Source of the DNA: Diphasiastrum complanatum
Taxonomy: Eukaryota > Streptophyta > Lycopodiopsida > Lycopodiales > Lycopodiaceae
Length of the DNA: 64,000 bases
Reading direction: 5' to 3'
Assembly (NCBI GenBank): GCA_029204225.1
Contig: CM055108.1
Location: 7,831,034-7,895,033 of the forward strand
Below, piece by piece: positions 1 through 10,394 of this stretch; the stretch's first letter is position 1; every line of letters starts with the position of its first letter. The translations under genes were made by a program, and so were the position numbers. The notes beneath the pieces were generated by a model. The model was given only the letters and a program-made list of their open reading frames with translations, had not been told where the DNA came from and did no database searches.

Positions 1-552
1 TCTTCGCCAACCTGGCAGTAGATAGATCTGAATCACACTTTAGCACAGTGAATCAGGCAAGGGTTATTTTTCTGTGTTTTTTTTATGATTTTAGTTATTT
101 TTTGGTTTTTTTGACGGTTTTTCTGATGTTTCTGAAAATCTGCTAGGAATTAATCTTCGCCCTTCAAACTGAAGGTTCTATAAACAAAATTGAAGGTGTC
201 TGCAACTCGGCGAAGGTTTCCTGAAAGAGGATAAAAAGTTCTAAGCTCTGATAATGCTTTTTGTCTCTTTTTGACCAAATCTGGTAGAGTTGACTGATTT
301 TTGTTATTTTTTCTAATATCTCAGATCGAAATGGATCTTAAGATTGGTGATCTGAATAGCTTTCCCTGTTTAACAATCAGATCAGACTTCAAATAAGCAA
401 ATCCACTCAAATCAAGCAAAATCAATCCCAGACTAACCCTAAAATGTAGATCTAATGCTATTCATGCCACGACAAGATGCCTAATGCAAGCTAACCATCC
501 AACAAACATGCTACAAAATATTGGCGTAGCTCCCCAGCAACGGCGCCAGAAT
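1..552 (-). mobile_element. Leader and internal start of a minus-strand Gypsy element
   Basis: Reading leftward from the LTR end at 553, a primer-binding site complementary to the 3' end of tRNA-Asp lies at 548-531 (minus strand TGGCGCCGTTGCTGGGGA), followed by a non-coding leader that runs off the window at position 1. tRNA-Asp priming is typical of the plant Athila/Tat type of Ty3/Gypsy. No gag or pol frame is recognisable in the part inside the window. Positions about 240-552 are repeated in inverted orientation at about 1651-1965. Confidence 0.65.
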
Positions 553-775
553 TGTAGTGGGTTTCTTTCCTTGCCTATCCTCAACCCAAGATATAATCAA
601 TCTAGCATCGAGGAGATGAAGTTAGTTGTCACGCATAGATTCGTTCCCATGAGAGCGATAGTATAGTTTAGATTTCAGCATGAATGGAAAATCCAAACCT
701 AACTCTAACATCCATTAATCCTAAGCATTAACACTACATCCATTAATAACAGATCCACAATGAAGATAGCTTACA

Positions 776-869
<94 letters not shown>

Positions 870-1366
870 AAGTATAATAACATGCAATCCCAATAACAAT
901 CAAATCCAACAATTAGCAAAAATCCAAAGAAAGCATGAGAGATGGAGAAGGAAAGAAGAAGAGCAAGGACATTCATCAACCCATTTCTGAAGAGAACCAA
1001 TCTGCTTTATTGAAATGAGGAAATGAACATCAGGAGCAACTCGATTTGGTCTCTTTTTATAGTAGAGAGGAGGACCCTGGCCTCTGAATCCTATTGGTCC
1101 ATTCTGGCCTCTCTTTTTATTCAAATTTCAAAAAGTGTGGAAACCATCAAAATTGGAGGGAAACCCAACTTTATTCACTAACTTGACATTTAGGCCCTGC
1201 GACATTAAAAGTCCCGCAAAAAGGCCTAAAGTCCTTTTATTGACTTTTAACTAATCAATCAAATAACTATGTGATCATCGGGTTGGACTTACACACGCAG
1301 GGTGCCAAATCTCTCTCACTTATTAACTAGGGTTAGGGTTGCCTTGGGATTTGCAAAACCTCCAAC
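553..1366 (-). repeat. LTR of minus-strand Gypsy element
   Basis: On the minus strand it begins TGTTGGAGG at 1366 and ends ACTACA at 553, right next to the tRNA-Asp primer-binding site, giving about 814 bp. It has the expected internal signals in the right order: a TATA box (CTATAAAAAG, 1062-1053) and a polyadenylation signal AATAAA (1011-1006), then a long (CT)n tract in the downstream part. This is therefore the 5' LTR of an element whose body extends out of the window to the left. Confidence 0.65.
779..864. repeat. (TC)n microsatellite inside the Gypsy LTR
   Basis: About 43 uninterrupted TC dinucleotides. It lies in the downstream part of the LTR. The matching position in the inverted copy (about 1404-1430) is a short, interrupted GA run, so the tract has expanded in one copy or contracted in the other. 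Confidence 0.95.
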
Positions 1367-1966
1367 ATCGTTATTTGGATATCATGTTTTTATACTTTTT
1401 ATGAGAGAGATAGGGAGAGAGAGAAAGAGTAAGATATCTTCATTGTGGATCTAGTATTAATGGATGTAGTGTTAATGCTTAGGATTAATGGATGTTAGAG
1501 TTAGGTTTGGATTTTCCATTCATGCTGAAATCTAAACTATACTATCGCTCTCATGGGAACGAATCTACGCGTGACAACTAACTTCATCTCCTCGATGCTA
1601 GATTGATTATATCTTGGGTTGAGGATAGGCAAGGAAAGAAACCCACTACAATTTTGGCGCCGTTGCTGGGGAGCTACGCCAATATTTTGTAGCATGTTTG
1701 TTGGATGGTTAGCTTGCATTAGGCATCTTGTCGTGGCATGAACAGTATTAAATCTGTATTTAGAGTTAGTTTGGGAGTATTTGTTTAATTTGAGTGGACT
1801 TGCTTGTTTGAAATCTAATCTGATTGTGGAATGGGAAAAGTTATTCAGATCACCAATCTTAAGATCCATTTGGATCTGAGATATCAGAAAAAACAACAAA
1901 AATTGGTCAAATCTGTCAGATTTTGGTCAAAAGGAGACAAAAATCGTCATCAGAGCCCAAAATATC
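1367..1966 (+). mobile_element. Truncated second Gypsy copy: partial LTR, PBS and leader
   Basis: This plus-oriented segment is the reverse complement of about 240-895. It starts abruptly at 1367, just outside the start of the minus-strand LTR, and contains the last ~284 bp of the same LTR (to ACTACA at 1650). A tRNA-Asp primer-binding site follows at 1655-1672, then leader sequence similar to 240-530 up to about 1965. The upstream part of this LTR is missing. The simplest reading is that the minus-strand element inserted into, or recombined at, an older copy of its own family. Confidence 0.65.
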
Positions 1967-2640
1967 AATCTTTAGTTCTGATTCATGGCAAGGAATAAAT
2001 GAAAATCTACTATAGAGTACTTATAATATTTCCCTCCAAAACATAAATGAATTGGAATCTATACAAAAATAGTACACTAGCATTATTCAAAGAAAGAAAA
2101 AGGACAAAATAAAAGAAACAATTGAAGTTAGAGTGATGTAAGTGGGTGGGGAAATGTAATAGTAGTGCCTTAGGATAGGAAACAGGTTTCATCAACAATG
2201 GCTGGTCGTATGATATTATTTTTATAGATTTTAAATACTTTATATGGACCTAGCCCAGTAGATTTGATGGACCACTAAGAACTCAGCTAGGACACATAGT
2301 GTCTCACTCAAAAAGTGAGCGCTACGATCACTAGCATGAAGACCAATATGGTGCCTCAATACTGCTTGAAAAAATCATAAATTTGAGGGTGGAGTGGCAA
2401 CGGACTCCAACCCTCTTTTGCTTCTTCTCTCCTCTCTCCCCTCTCCTCTTTTCTCTTTAAAGAACAAAATGTTGTGAGCAATCAAACTAATTCACTACCT
2501 ATAGAGGAGCAATGGTCCATAGACAAGTTTTTTGACTTTTGGAGCTCAAAAATACCAATTTCCAGTTGGAGGATTCACATTGAATGTATTTTTTCAAAAT
2601 GCTTTATGTTATGTAGTCAAGGGTTTGTATTTTAATTTAT
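1967..2640. other. Non-coding stretch, nothing recognised
   Basis: AT-rich sequence with a CT-rich patch near 2400-2455. I see no gene, RNA or mobile element signature here. It may belong to the leader of one of the flanking elements, but no similarity is visible. Confidence 0.5.
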
Positions 2641-2887
2641 GCTCTGCCTTGTCATTTTTCTCCCTCCACTCGCGTAGCTCTTTGCCTGATGTCGTAGGTG
2701 TCTCCTTTGTGCCATCCACCCAAGGGAATAAACCTTCACCCTTGAGTTTTAATGATGTCTTAACTTTCCAGACTAGAAACTTAGATCCTGAAGAATCCAG
2801 AACTGTACAGATCTTGCTCTATATGCTGCTGATTGAAGCTATTGCTTCTGAAGTGTGATCTCTTGTTGATGGGTGTTTGTTTGAATG
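2641..2887 (-). pseudogene. Inverted 5' piece of a Copia gag (element 1)
   Basis: Read on the minus strand, this is the start of a Copia gag and its upstream leader. It matches base for base, with substitutions, the minus-strand gag start of the related copy at 8290-8530. The gag continues on the opposite strand from 2888. The break falls between the codons for the DKAV and LLLSSIEDS stretches of the family protein. So in this copy the first ~80 gag codons are flipped relative to the rest. Confidence 0.75.
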
Positions 2888-5800
2888 CCCTTGTTGTCAT
2901 CTTCCATCGAAGATAGTCTCACACTTGACTTGGCTACACTCTCCAAAGCTAAGGAGATGTGGGATGCACAGCTCACGAGATTTCAAACAAAATCAAAAAG
3001 TCAAATAATGATGCTGGAAGATCAATTGACAAATCTACAGTGGGATGGGAAAGACCTCACTTCTTTTGTAAGGAATATGAAGGATCTATTTCTATCACTA
3101 CATAAGAGAATACAATGTCAGCTGAGAAGCAGCTCACTTACCTGTTGAGAGCCTTACCCAGATCTTTCTAGACAACCAGAACCCTGCTCGCAAAAGATCC
3201 TACAATGACCCTCGAAAAGGCAATTGTCGAGATTCGAGAGGAAGTTGAGGCCAGGGAACACCTTGATCACAAGGATGGTTCTGACCAAGCCCTCTACGAC
3301 AACAAAGAAAAATCCAAGAAACAATTTAAGCCTAAGAGGGAGTCAAATCAAAGGCAGGATCGTGATCAGCAAGCAGAGGAGACCAGCAAAGGCAACTGGA
3401 AGAGCAAAGGGAGGTCGAAACAGCAAGGTGGAGAAAAGAAGACTTGCGTGAGATGCAGAAGAGATGGGCACATAGTTGACACATGCTGGCTCAATCCAAA
3501 AATTGAGTGTATCCACTGCCACAAGAAGGGTCATGCAGCCTTGGATTGTCGCCTGAACCCGAGGAACAATGGATCCAAACATCAAGTGAACGATATTGGT
3601 TCAGTATGGCTCAACATGAATGGCAGAGACAGATGGCTCGAAGACGTTATGTTCGTGCCAACACTGCAGCATGACTTGCTTTTTGTGGCAAGGATAGCTG
3701 ATGTAGGGATGCGTGTGACATTTTTTGATGAAACATGCAACGTTATTGATGCCAGTACGAGTACCCTGATCACTCAAGACAGAAGGAAAGGTAATCTATA
3801 TTACCTAAAGGTACACCTGCCTGTAGATCATGTGCATTAAACTCATGATGATTCGCCATACACTCTATGGCACAGGAGGCTATGCCACATGAACTCAATG
3901 GCACTTTACCAAGCAAGCCATCATGGAGCAATATCAAGGGTCAACATCTCAAATGCAACCAGTTCAACCACCTGTGATGCATGTTTGAAGGGTAAGATGT
4001 CACACACTCCATTTGTTAAAGACTCCTACAGAACAACCAAAATTCTAGAGTTAGTGCATTCTGACATTTGTGGGCCTTTCAATGTGATCTTAGTAGGAGG
4101 CTCAAAATATTACATAACCTTCAATCATTATTATAGTAAATTTGCTAGAGCATACTTTATTCAGAATAAATTTGAAGCACTTGATAAATTCACAGAGTAT
4201 GTGAATCGGACAGAGAGATTCACAGGCAACAAAGTGAAGCAAATCAGGACAGATCGAAGTGGCAAATACATCTCGAATCACTTCACTGACTTCTGCAATG
4301 ATCGTGGCATCATTCACAGAAGGACTACAGCCTACACACCGCAGTACAACGGTGTTGCAGAGAGGAAGAATAGGACCTTGATGGAAGTTGTCAGATGCAT
4401 GATGGCCTACTCGAAGGCTCCAAGGGTACTGTGGGCTGAAGCAGTAGCTGTAGCTGCATAAATCCAGAACAAGACAGGAAAGTTTGGTGTCCCTCACACG
4501 ACACCACATGAGTTATGGTGGGGTAGAAAGCCCAACCTATCTCACATCAGAATCTTTGGTTGTGCAGCTTATGCACATATTCCTAATAAGCTTCGAAAGA
4601 AGCCTGATGAGAAGGTTGAACATGGATTTTTGGTAGGTTATGACAATAATTCGTCATACTATAGAGTCTACATGCCAGAGACAAACACTGTGAAAATAGT
4701 GAGAGATGTCAGTTTTGATGAGAGCAGGACGATGACCAACGATGATCCTGTCAGTTATGAGGTTTTGGAGAGACAGTACTATGATTTGCTGCCAGTGAGA
4801 GAGGGAGCAAAAGACAAACACAAAAACGAAGATTTTTGAATCGCTTCCCATTTGAGTGACGAATCAGAGACAAAAGATTTGAGAGGTAGCCTATTGCTAC
4901 AGTTCTTGTAAAACAGGATGGTTCCAGACTGAGCAGAGCAGACAAAGACAAAGGCATTGCTGTCCCAGGAGGATCTCCTAGAAAGTTGACAAGACCACGA
5001 AGAGCGCCAACAAGATACGTGCCAGGCAGCTCTGCTTCTACATCAAAAGAGTTCTGTGGATTCAATGGCGAACCACAGACTTTTGAGGAAGCAATTGAAT
5101 GTTCAGAGAAGGACAAATGGATCCAAGCTATGAACGAAGAGATGGAATCCATGAGGAAGAACCAGGTATGGATGTTGTAGCCGTTACCACATAAGCGCAA
5201 GACTGTCAAATGCAAATGGATTTTCAAGCTCAAGTATGGACCGGATGGGAATGTCTCGAAATACAAGGCAAGATTGGTAGCGAAGGAATTTTCTCAGAGA
5301 TATGGTATTGACTACTCTGAAACCTTCTCTCCTTCATCAAACATACGTCCCTACGTTTGTTATTTGCATATGCAGTTGCTTATGACCTTAGGATCCACAT
5401 TGTGGACAAGAAGACAACCTTCTTGCATAGTGAGTTAGACGAGGAGGTCTACATGGATCAATCCCCAGGATATGTCTCAAATTCACTTCCTGATTATGCA
5501 TGCAGAATGCATAGAACTATCTACGATCTTAAACAATCAGCTTGACAATGGTACAAAAAGAAGGATCAAGCCCTGAAATCATTAGGATTCAAGCCACTGA
5601 TGGCTGATTCCAATGTGTATGTCAGAGTTACAGATGGGCAGATCATTATTGTGACTGTATATGTGGATGACACTCTGATACTTTGCAAGAGTGAGCAGTT
5701 GATCGCTGAAGTGAAGACAGACATCTCGAAACATTTTGAGATTGTGGATATGGGAGAAGCCATGTGTTACCTCGGCTTGCGGATTAAAAGGGACTATGAG

Positions 5801-6636
5801 GGAGGTAAGCTATATCTTCACCAGTCCAGATACACCCAGAAAATCCTAGAGGACTTTGGGATGCAAAATTGCAAAGGAACGAATACTCCAATGCTCGCAG
5901 GAATGGTGTTGACAAATGATGATTGTCCGAGGACTAAAGAAGAGAAAGAACAAATGCAGCTCACACCTTACAGGAAGCTGATAGGTTCGCTGATGTACCT
6001 TGCAGACAACACACACCCTGACATTGCTTATGCAGTGTTCAGGATGAGCCAATTTTGCACTAATCTAGACTTGACACATTGGAAGATTATAAAACGAATT
6101 TTGCAATATCTTCAATTAACGAGGAATTATGGCTTGTGTTATTGTTGTGATGTAGGTTTCAAGATGCTTTCCTACAGTGATGCTAGCTAGGCATCCCTCA
6201 AAGATGATTGTAAAAGTGTCTCAAGAGGATGCACCATCGCGTCAGGAGCAGCAGTTCTCTGGGTCAGCAAGAAATAGACCATTGTGGCTCAGTCATCCTA
6301 CAAAGCAGAGTACGTTGCATCACCAAAGATGGCCAATGAAATAATCTAGCTCAAGCAGTTCCTAGACGAATTAGGCGAAACAAGGAACGAGCCTCTAGTT
6401 TTGCAAATGGATAATACATCTGACGAAAGATCTTGTGTTTCACTCAAGGATGAAACACATCGTGATCAAGTACCACTTGATCAGGGATCTGATTGAGAAG
6501 AAGATGTTGTAGAACACCTTCATCAAAATGAAAGACATGGTTGCTGACACCTTCACGAAGGCCCTAGACAAAAGACTTTTTGAGAGAAAAGGGAGCAGTC
6601 TTGGAGTCGTCAAGCTATCATGCTTTGAGAGAGAAC
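2888..6636 (+). mobile_element. Decayed Ty1/copia polyprotein (element 1)
   Basis: Domains occur in canonical Copia order but in several frames with stops. Gag lies at 2888-3440. Two zinc knuckles (CVRCRRDGHIVDTC and CIHCHKKGHAALDC) span about 3450-3550. A protease remnant has lost its active-site DSGA stretch to a deletion near 3580. Integrase runs about 3850-4560, reverse transcriptase about 5000-6050 with the catalytic YVDDT motif near 5660, and RNase H about 6150-6600. The second integrase aspartate region (usually FIDDYSR) reads FNHYYSK, so it would be inactive. It ends in the polypurine tract TTTGAGAGAGAAC just before the 3' LTR. The 5' LTR and true gag start are missing or inverted. 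Capsid, protease, integrase and polymerase roles are those of the family. Confidence 0.85.
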
Positions 6637-7130
6637 TGAAGAAACAAAATGTTTCTATTAACAAAGCTTTGATAGCTTTCAACCCTCGCTCTATCAAAAA
6701 TGTTTGCGAACACGAAAGTCAAAAGACACAAAGCAAAAATATTTGCGAACACCCTAACGAGAAGACACGACCGTGAAAGATTCGTAAAAGAGAATTTTTC
6801 GCGGTATAGCAGGAGAAAGTCAGACGACGCGAAAGTCAAAAGACATGAGGCGACACAAAAATCATCACGACATCCTTTTATGCCCTCACGATCCAAAAAG
6901 GACCGACAAGATCATGCAAGTACCCAGAAGTACAGACATCTGATTTGATAGCATGATGTCAGCAGATACACTCTGGATCGTGGCTAATTTGCCACTCTTG
7001 TGATTCATGATTAGTTGTAGATGTTTAATCACTCTAATCTAGAAGTTACACGATGCGACTATATACTTTCTGGATGATACTTGATAGATACATGAAATAG
7101 TCTAATGCTAGTAAGCAAGAAGACAAAAAT
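6637..7130 (+). repeat. Partial 3' LTR of Copia element 1
   Basis: Starts TGAAGAAAC at 6637 directly after the polypurine tract. The same start is found on the minus strand at 9822. Homology to the other copy is clear around 6960-7080 and is lost near 7130-7160, where an LTR piece of the opposite orientation begins. The left part is diverged, with GCGAAAGTC-like repeats. Confidence 0.7.
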
Positions 7131-7149
7131 TACTAAATACGAGTCTGTC

Positions 7150-7606
7150 TGTGTGCGAGACAATTGCAGACAAAAATTTATTCGAGATCATACAATCATA
7201 CAGAATAATATGTGCATAACAGCTACAATATTATCTATTGATTTTCTTGATTTCTAGCACTGCATGACCACAGATCCAGATAGTGCATTGACGTGAGAGA
7301 AATACAGTTCTCCCACAATTCATGTCTCGCTTACTAGCGGACTTTTGGATCTACAGATCCTCTACAAAATTGTCTCGCTCACAAGCGGACATGTATTATG
7401 TATATTTTCGTCTTACAATATTATGTATCAAACAAAAAGTATATAGTTCGCAAACTTTTTCGTGTCGCATTGTGTGACTTTCAGATTAGAAAGATTAAAC
7501 ATCTACAACTAATCATGGATTACAAGAGTGGCAGATTAGCCACAATTTAGAGTACTTCTGCTGATGTCATGATATCTAATCAAATACTTGTATCCCATGG
7601 TACTTG
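7150..7606 (-). repeat. Partial 3' LTR of Copia element 2 (minus)
   Basis: This segment matches about 9250-9675 in the same orientation as the right LTR. It lacks the LTR start: at about 7604 it is joined directly to gag zinc-knuckle sequence. On its left it abuts the plus-strand LTR piece of element 1, so the two 3' LTRs meet tail to tail. Confidence 0.7.
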
Positions 7607-8515
7607 TCTGCTTTGTGCTAATTTGTTTCTGGAGTTCAAGTGGCAGTCCATGGTTGCATGATCTTTCTTGTGGTAGTGGATACACTCAATTTTGGATTAA
7701 GCCAACACAAATTGACAAAATGTCCTTTGCATTTTCATCTCATGCAGGTCTTCTTGTCTCCACTTTGCTGTTTCGACCTTCCTTTGTTCTTCCATTTGTC
7801 TTTGCTGGTTCCTTCTGCTTGCTGATCACCATCCTGCTTTCCATTTGACTCCCTCTTAGGCTTGAGTTGTTTCTTTGTCTTTTCCTTGTTGCTGTAGAGG
7901 GCTTGGTTAGAAGCATCCTTGTGATCAAGGTGCTATCAAACCTCGACTTCTTCTCGAATCTCGACAATTGCCTTTTCGAGTGTCATTGTAGGATCCATTG
8001 TGAGCAGTGTTTTGGTTGTTTGGAAGGATCTTGGTAAGGCTCTCAATAAATAAGTGAGCTACTTGTCTGCTCCAGAATTGTGTAGTGAAAGGAATCGATC
8101 CTTCATCTTCCTAATAAAGGAAGTGAGGTCTTTGTCATCCCACTGCAGGTTTGTCAACTAATCTTCAAGCATCATTATTTGACTGCATGATTTCATCTGA
8201 AATCTTGTGAGTAGTGTATTCCACACCTCATTTGCTTTAGAGAGTGTAGCTAGGTCAAGTGTGAGGCTATCCTCGATGGATGATAATAACAAGGCTACTG
8301 CCTTGTCATTCTTCTCCCTCCATTCATGCAGCTCCTTGCTTGTTGTTGTAGGCATCTCCTCAGCACCATCAACCAAGGGGAATAATCTTTTTCCCTTTAG
8401 TATCAGCGAGGTCTTAACCTTTCATGCTAGGAAGTTAGATCCTGATGAATCCAGAACTGTATAGATCTTGGATTGTATGCTGCTGATTGAAGCCATTGCT
8501 CCTGAATTTGTATTC
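7607..8515 (-). pseudogene. Copia gag remnant (element 2, minus)
   Basis: On the minus strand gag starts with an ATG at about 8515 (MASISSIQSK), has an in-frame TGA where related copies have a tryptophan, and runs through the motif LLSSIEDSLTLDLATLSKA to two degraded zinc knuckles at about 7735-7620. The second reads CIHYHKKDHATMDC, having lost a cysteine and the glycine. Pol is absent: the gag sequence jumps straight into LTR sequence at 7604, near the shared word CAAGTACCATGG. It is closely related to elements 1 and 3. Confidence 0.8.
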
Positions 8516-8597
8516 TCACTTGTTAATGGTTGTTTGTTTGAATGCTTAGCCCCTTGGATCTGATAGCTTTTCGGCTATGTCAAACTTTGACAAGGTT

Positions 8598-8609
8598 GCT
8601 CTGATACCA
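8598..8609 (-). other. Primer-binding site, initiator tRNA-Met
   Basis: The minus strand reads TGGTATCAGAGC, the standard plant Copia site complementary to the 3' end of initiator tRNA-Met. It is four bases inside the LTR end at 8614. Confidence 0.85.
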
Positions 8610-8613
8610 CTAA

Positions 8614-9822
8614 TGCAAAAAATGTGCACTCAGAAAATGCAAATTCCAGCTAGAACTCTAGTGACAAACTGATAAAAGTCTCTCGAATGATTCGCGAAAC
8701 TCAAATTATTTCTATTCGATAATAATTCGTGTTGGATCAATCAGGCTCTGTAACACAACAAAACGAAATGAGACGAAATATAGAGAAAAACGAAACAAAG
8801 CGAAGCAAAGTGAAACTTAAACAATCTTTGACATTCATTCATGCTAGAAGCATAGAGATTGCAAAACGAAGTGAAACGAAACGAAACGAAACTAGACGAA
8901 AGAAAAAAATTCACTAAAAGATCAATCAGGCTCTATAACGAGACGAGACGAAACGAAACAAAACAAGACAAAATGAAATGAAACAAAACAGAACTTAAGT
9001 GAGCTCTGAAACTGATTTACACTTATAGCCAAGTGCCACAAAGCGAAACACAAAGCGAAAGCATTCGCAAACAAAATCAATTTGTCAGGAATTCAGATAT
9101 GATTGTTGGTCACTGCCGGCTATATCATTTCTACAATCCTTCAAAGTGTAGACAGACAGTACTGATCTACGTTTAGAGATTAATATAGCATTCAACGAAA
9201 TCAAATAGTGTGCGAAATTAAATAAACAAGTGAATCAGATACACGAATTGTAGCAGACAAAAATTCATTCGAGATCATACAATCATACAGAATAATATGT
9301 GCATAACAACTACAACATTATCTATTGATTTTTTTTATTTCTAGCACTGCATGACAGATCCACGCAGTGCATTGACGTGAGAAAAATATAGTTCTCCCAC
9401 GATTCGTGTCTCGCTTACTAGCAAACTTTTGGATCTACAGATCCTCTACAAAATTGTCTCACTCACAAGCGGACATGTATTCTGTATATTTTTGTCTTAC
9501 AATATTATGCATCAAACATAAAGTATATAGTTTGCGAACTTTTTTGTGTCGTGTCATGTAACTTCCAGATTAGAAAGATTAAACATCTACAACTAATCAC
9601 AGATTACAAGAGTGGCAGATTAACCACAATCTAGAGTACTTCTGTTGATGTCATGATATCTAATCAAATACTTGTACCCCATGGTACTTGGGTGATCTTC
9701 TTGGTCCTTTGAGGAGCACGACTGATTTTGTGTTGTGTCGTGTCGTGTCGTGTCATCTTTTGTCAAAAGTTCAGGATTGAAAGCTAACAAAGCTTTGGCA
9801 ATAGAAACATTTTGTTTCTTCA
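8614..9822 (-). repeat. 5' LTR of Copia element 2 (minus), 1,209 bp
   Basis: Minus strand begins TGAAGAAAC at 9822 and ends TTTTTTGCA at 8614, next to the tRNA-Met site. It contains two A/C/G-rich tracts of repeated AAACG-like words (about 8755-8800 and 8870-8990). Both are preceded by the same phrase GATCAATCAGGCTCT (near 8737 and 8922), an internal duplication of about 185 bp. A further repeat of ACACG words lies near 9730-9755. Confidence 0.75.
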
Positions 9823-10394
9823 TTATGTTATGGCTTAAGCTCTTCTTTTGTAAAAGCTAGTATATGTTTTAAGGTCTATGAGAACATAAAGTTCCATATC
9901 TATAATAGGCAATATGGCAAGTACACTACCAAATTTGAATTTAGCATGCGGTGTTTGTTTATTTCAATCGATAGAGGAAGCCTTTGGCAAAAAAATATGA
10001 CTTCTAAATATTGTGTGCTAGAATTACTTAAAATTTGCTCTAAATAGGAGTACAGATCATGCAACACATTAACATAGATAGAAAATGCTCTCCACTCCAA
10101 GCTCACATAACAACTGTATTTCTGAAAACCAAAATACACTATACGTATAGTTTTTCACTATGGCAACCCATGCATGGCCCAGGTTGCTGTTGACGAGACG
10201 CGTGTCCCGTTGACTCGCCTTGTGGTGAGGCCAACTAGTCCTAATCCACTAATAGGACCCACAGTACAGTAACACAGTAGTTCTACTTTAAATAAGAGGT
10301 AGAATCTACTTTTTATACAACCATATACATGCATCAAAGCTAACAAACTTTAAGTACAGAAAGCTTTGATCTAAACTTATCAAACTTTTCTCTA
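9823..10394. other. Non-coding flank, possible 3' LTR of the next Copia
   Basis: No gene seen. On the minus strand, 10360-10140 follows the RNase H end of the next element and starts TGTTAGCTTTG, so it may be that element's 3' LTR. No second copy is found to prove it. Confidence 0.35.

Noticed and set aside
760-990. Frame encoding a long Ser-Leu repeat
   Set aside because: It is a translation of the (TC)n microsatellite inside an LTR, not a gene.
2642-2858. Plus-strand protein-like frame at the start of Copia element 1
   Set aside because: It is the antisense of a gag N-terminus, as shown by the related copy at 8290-8530.
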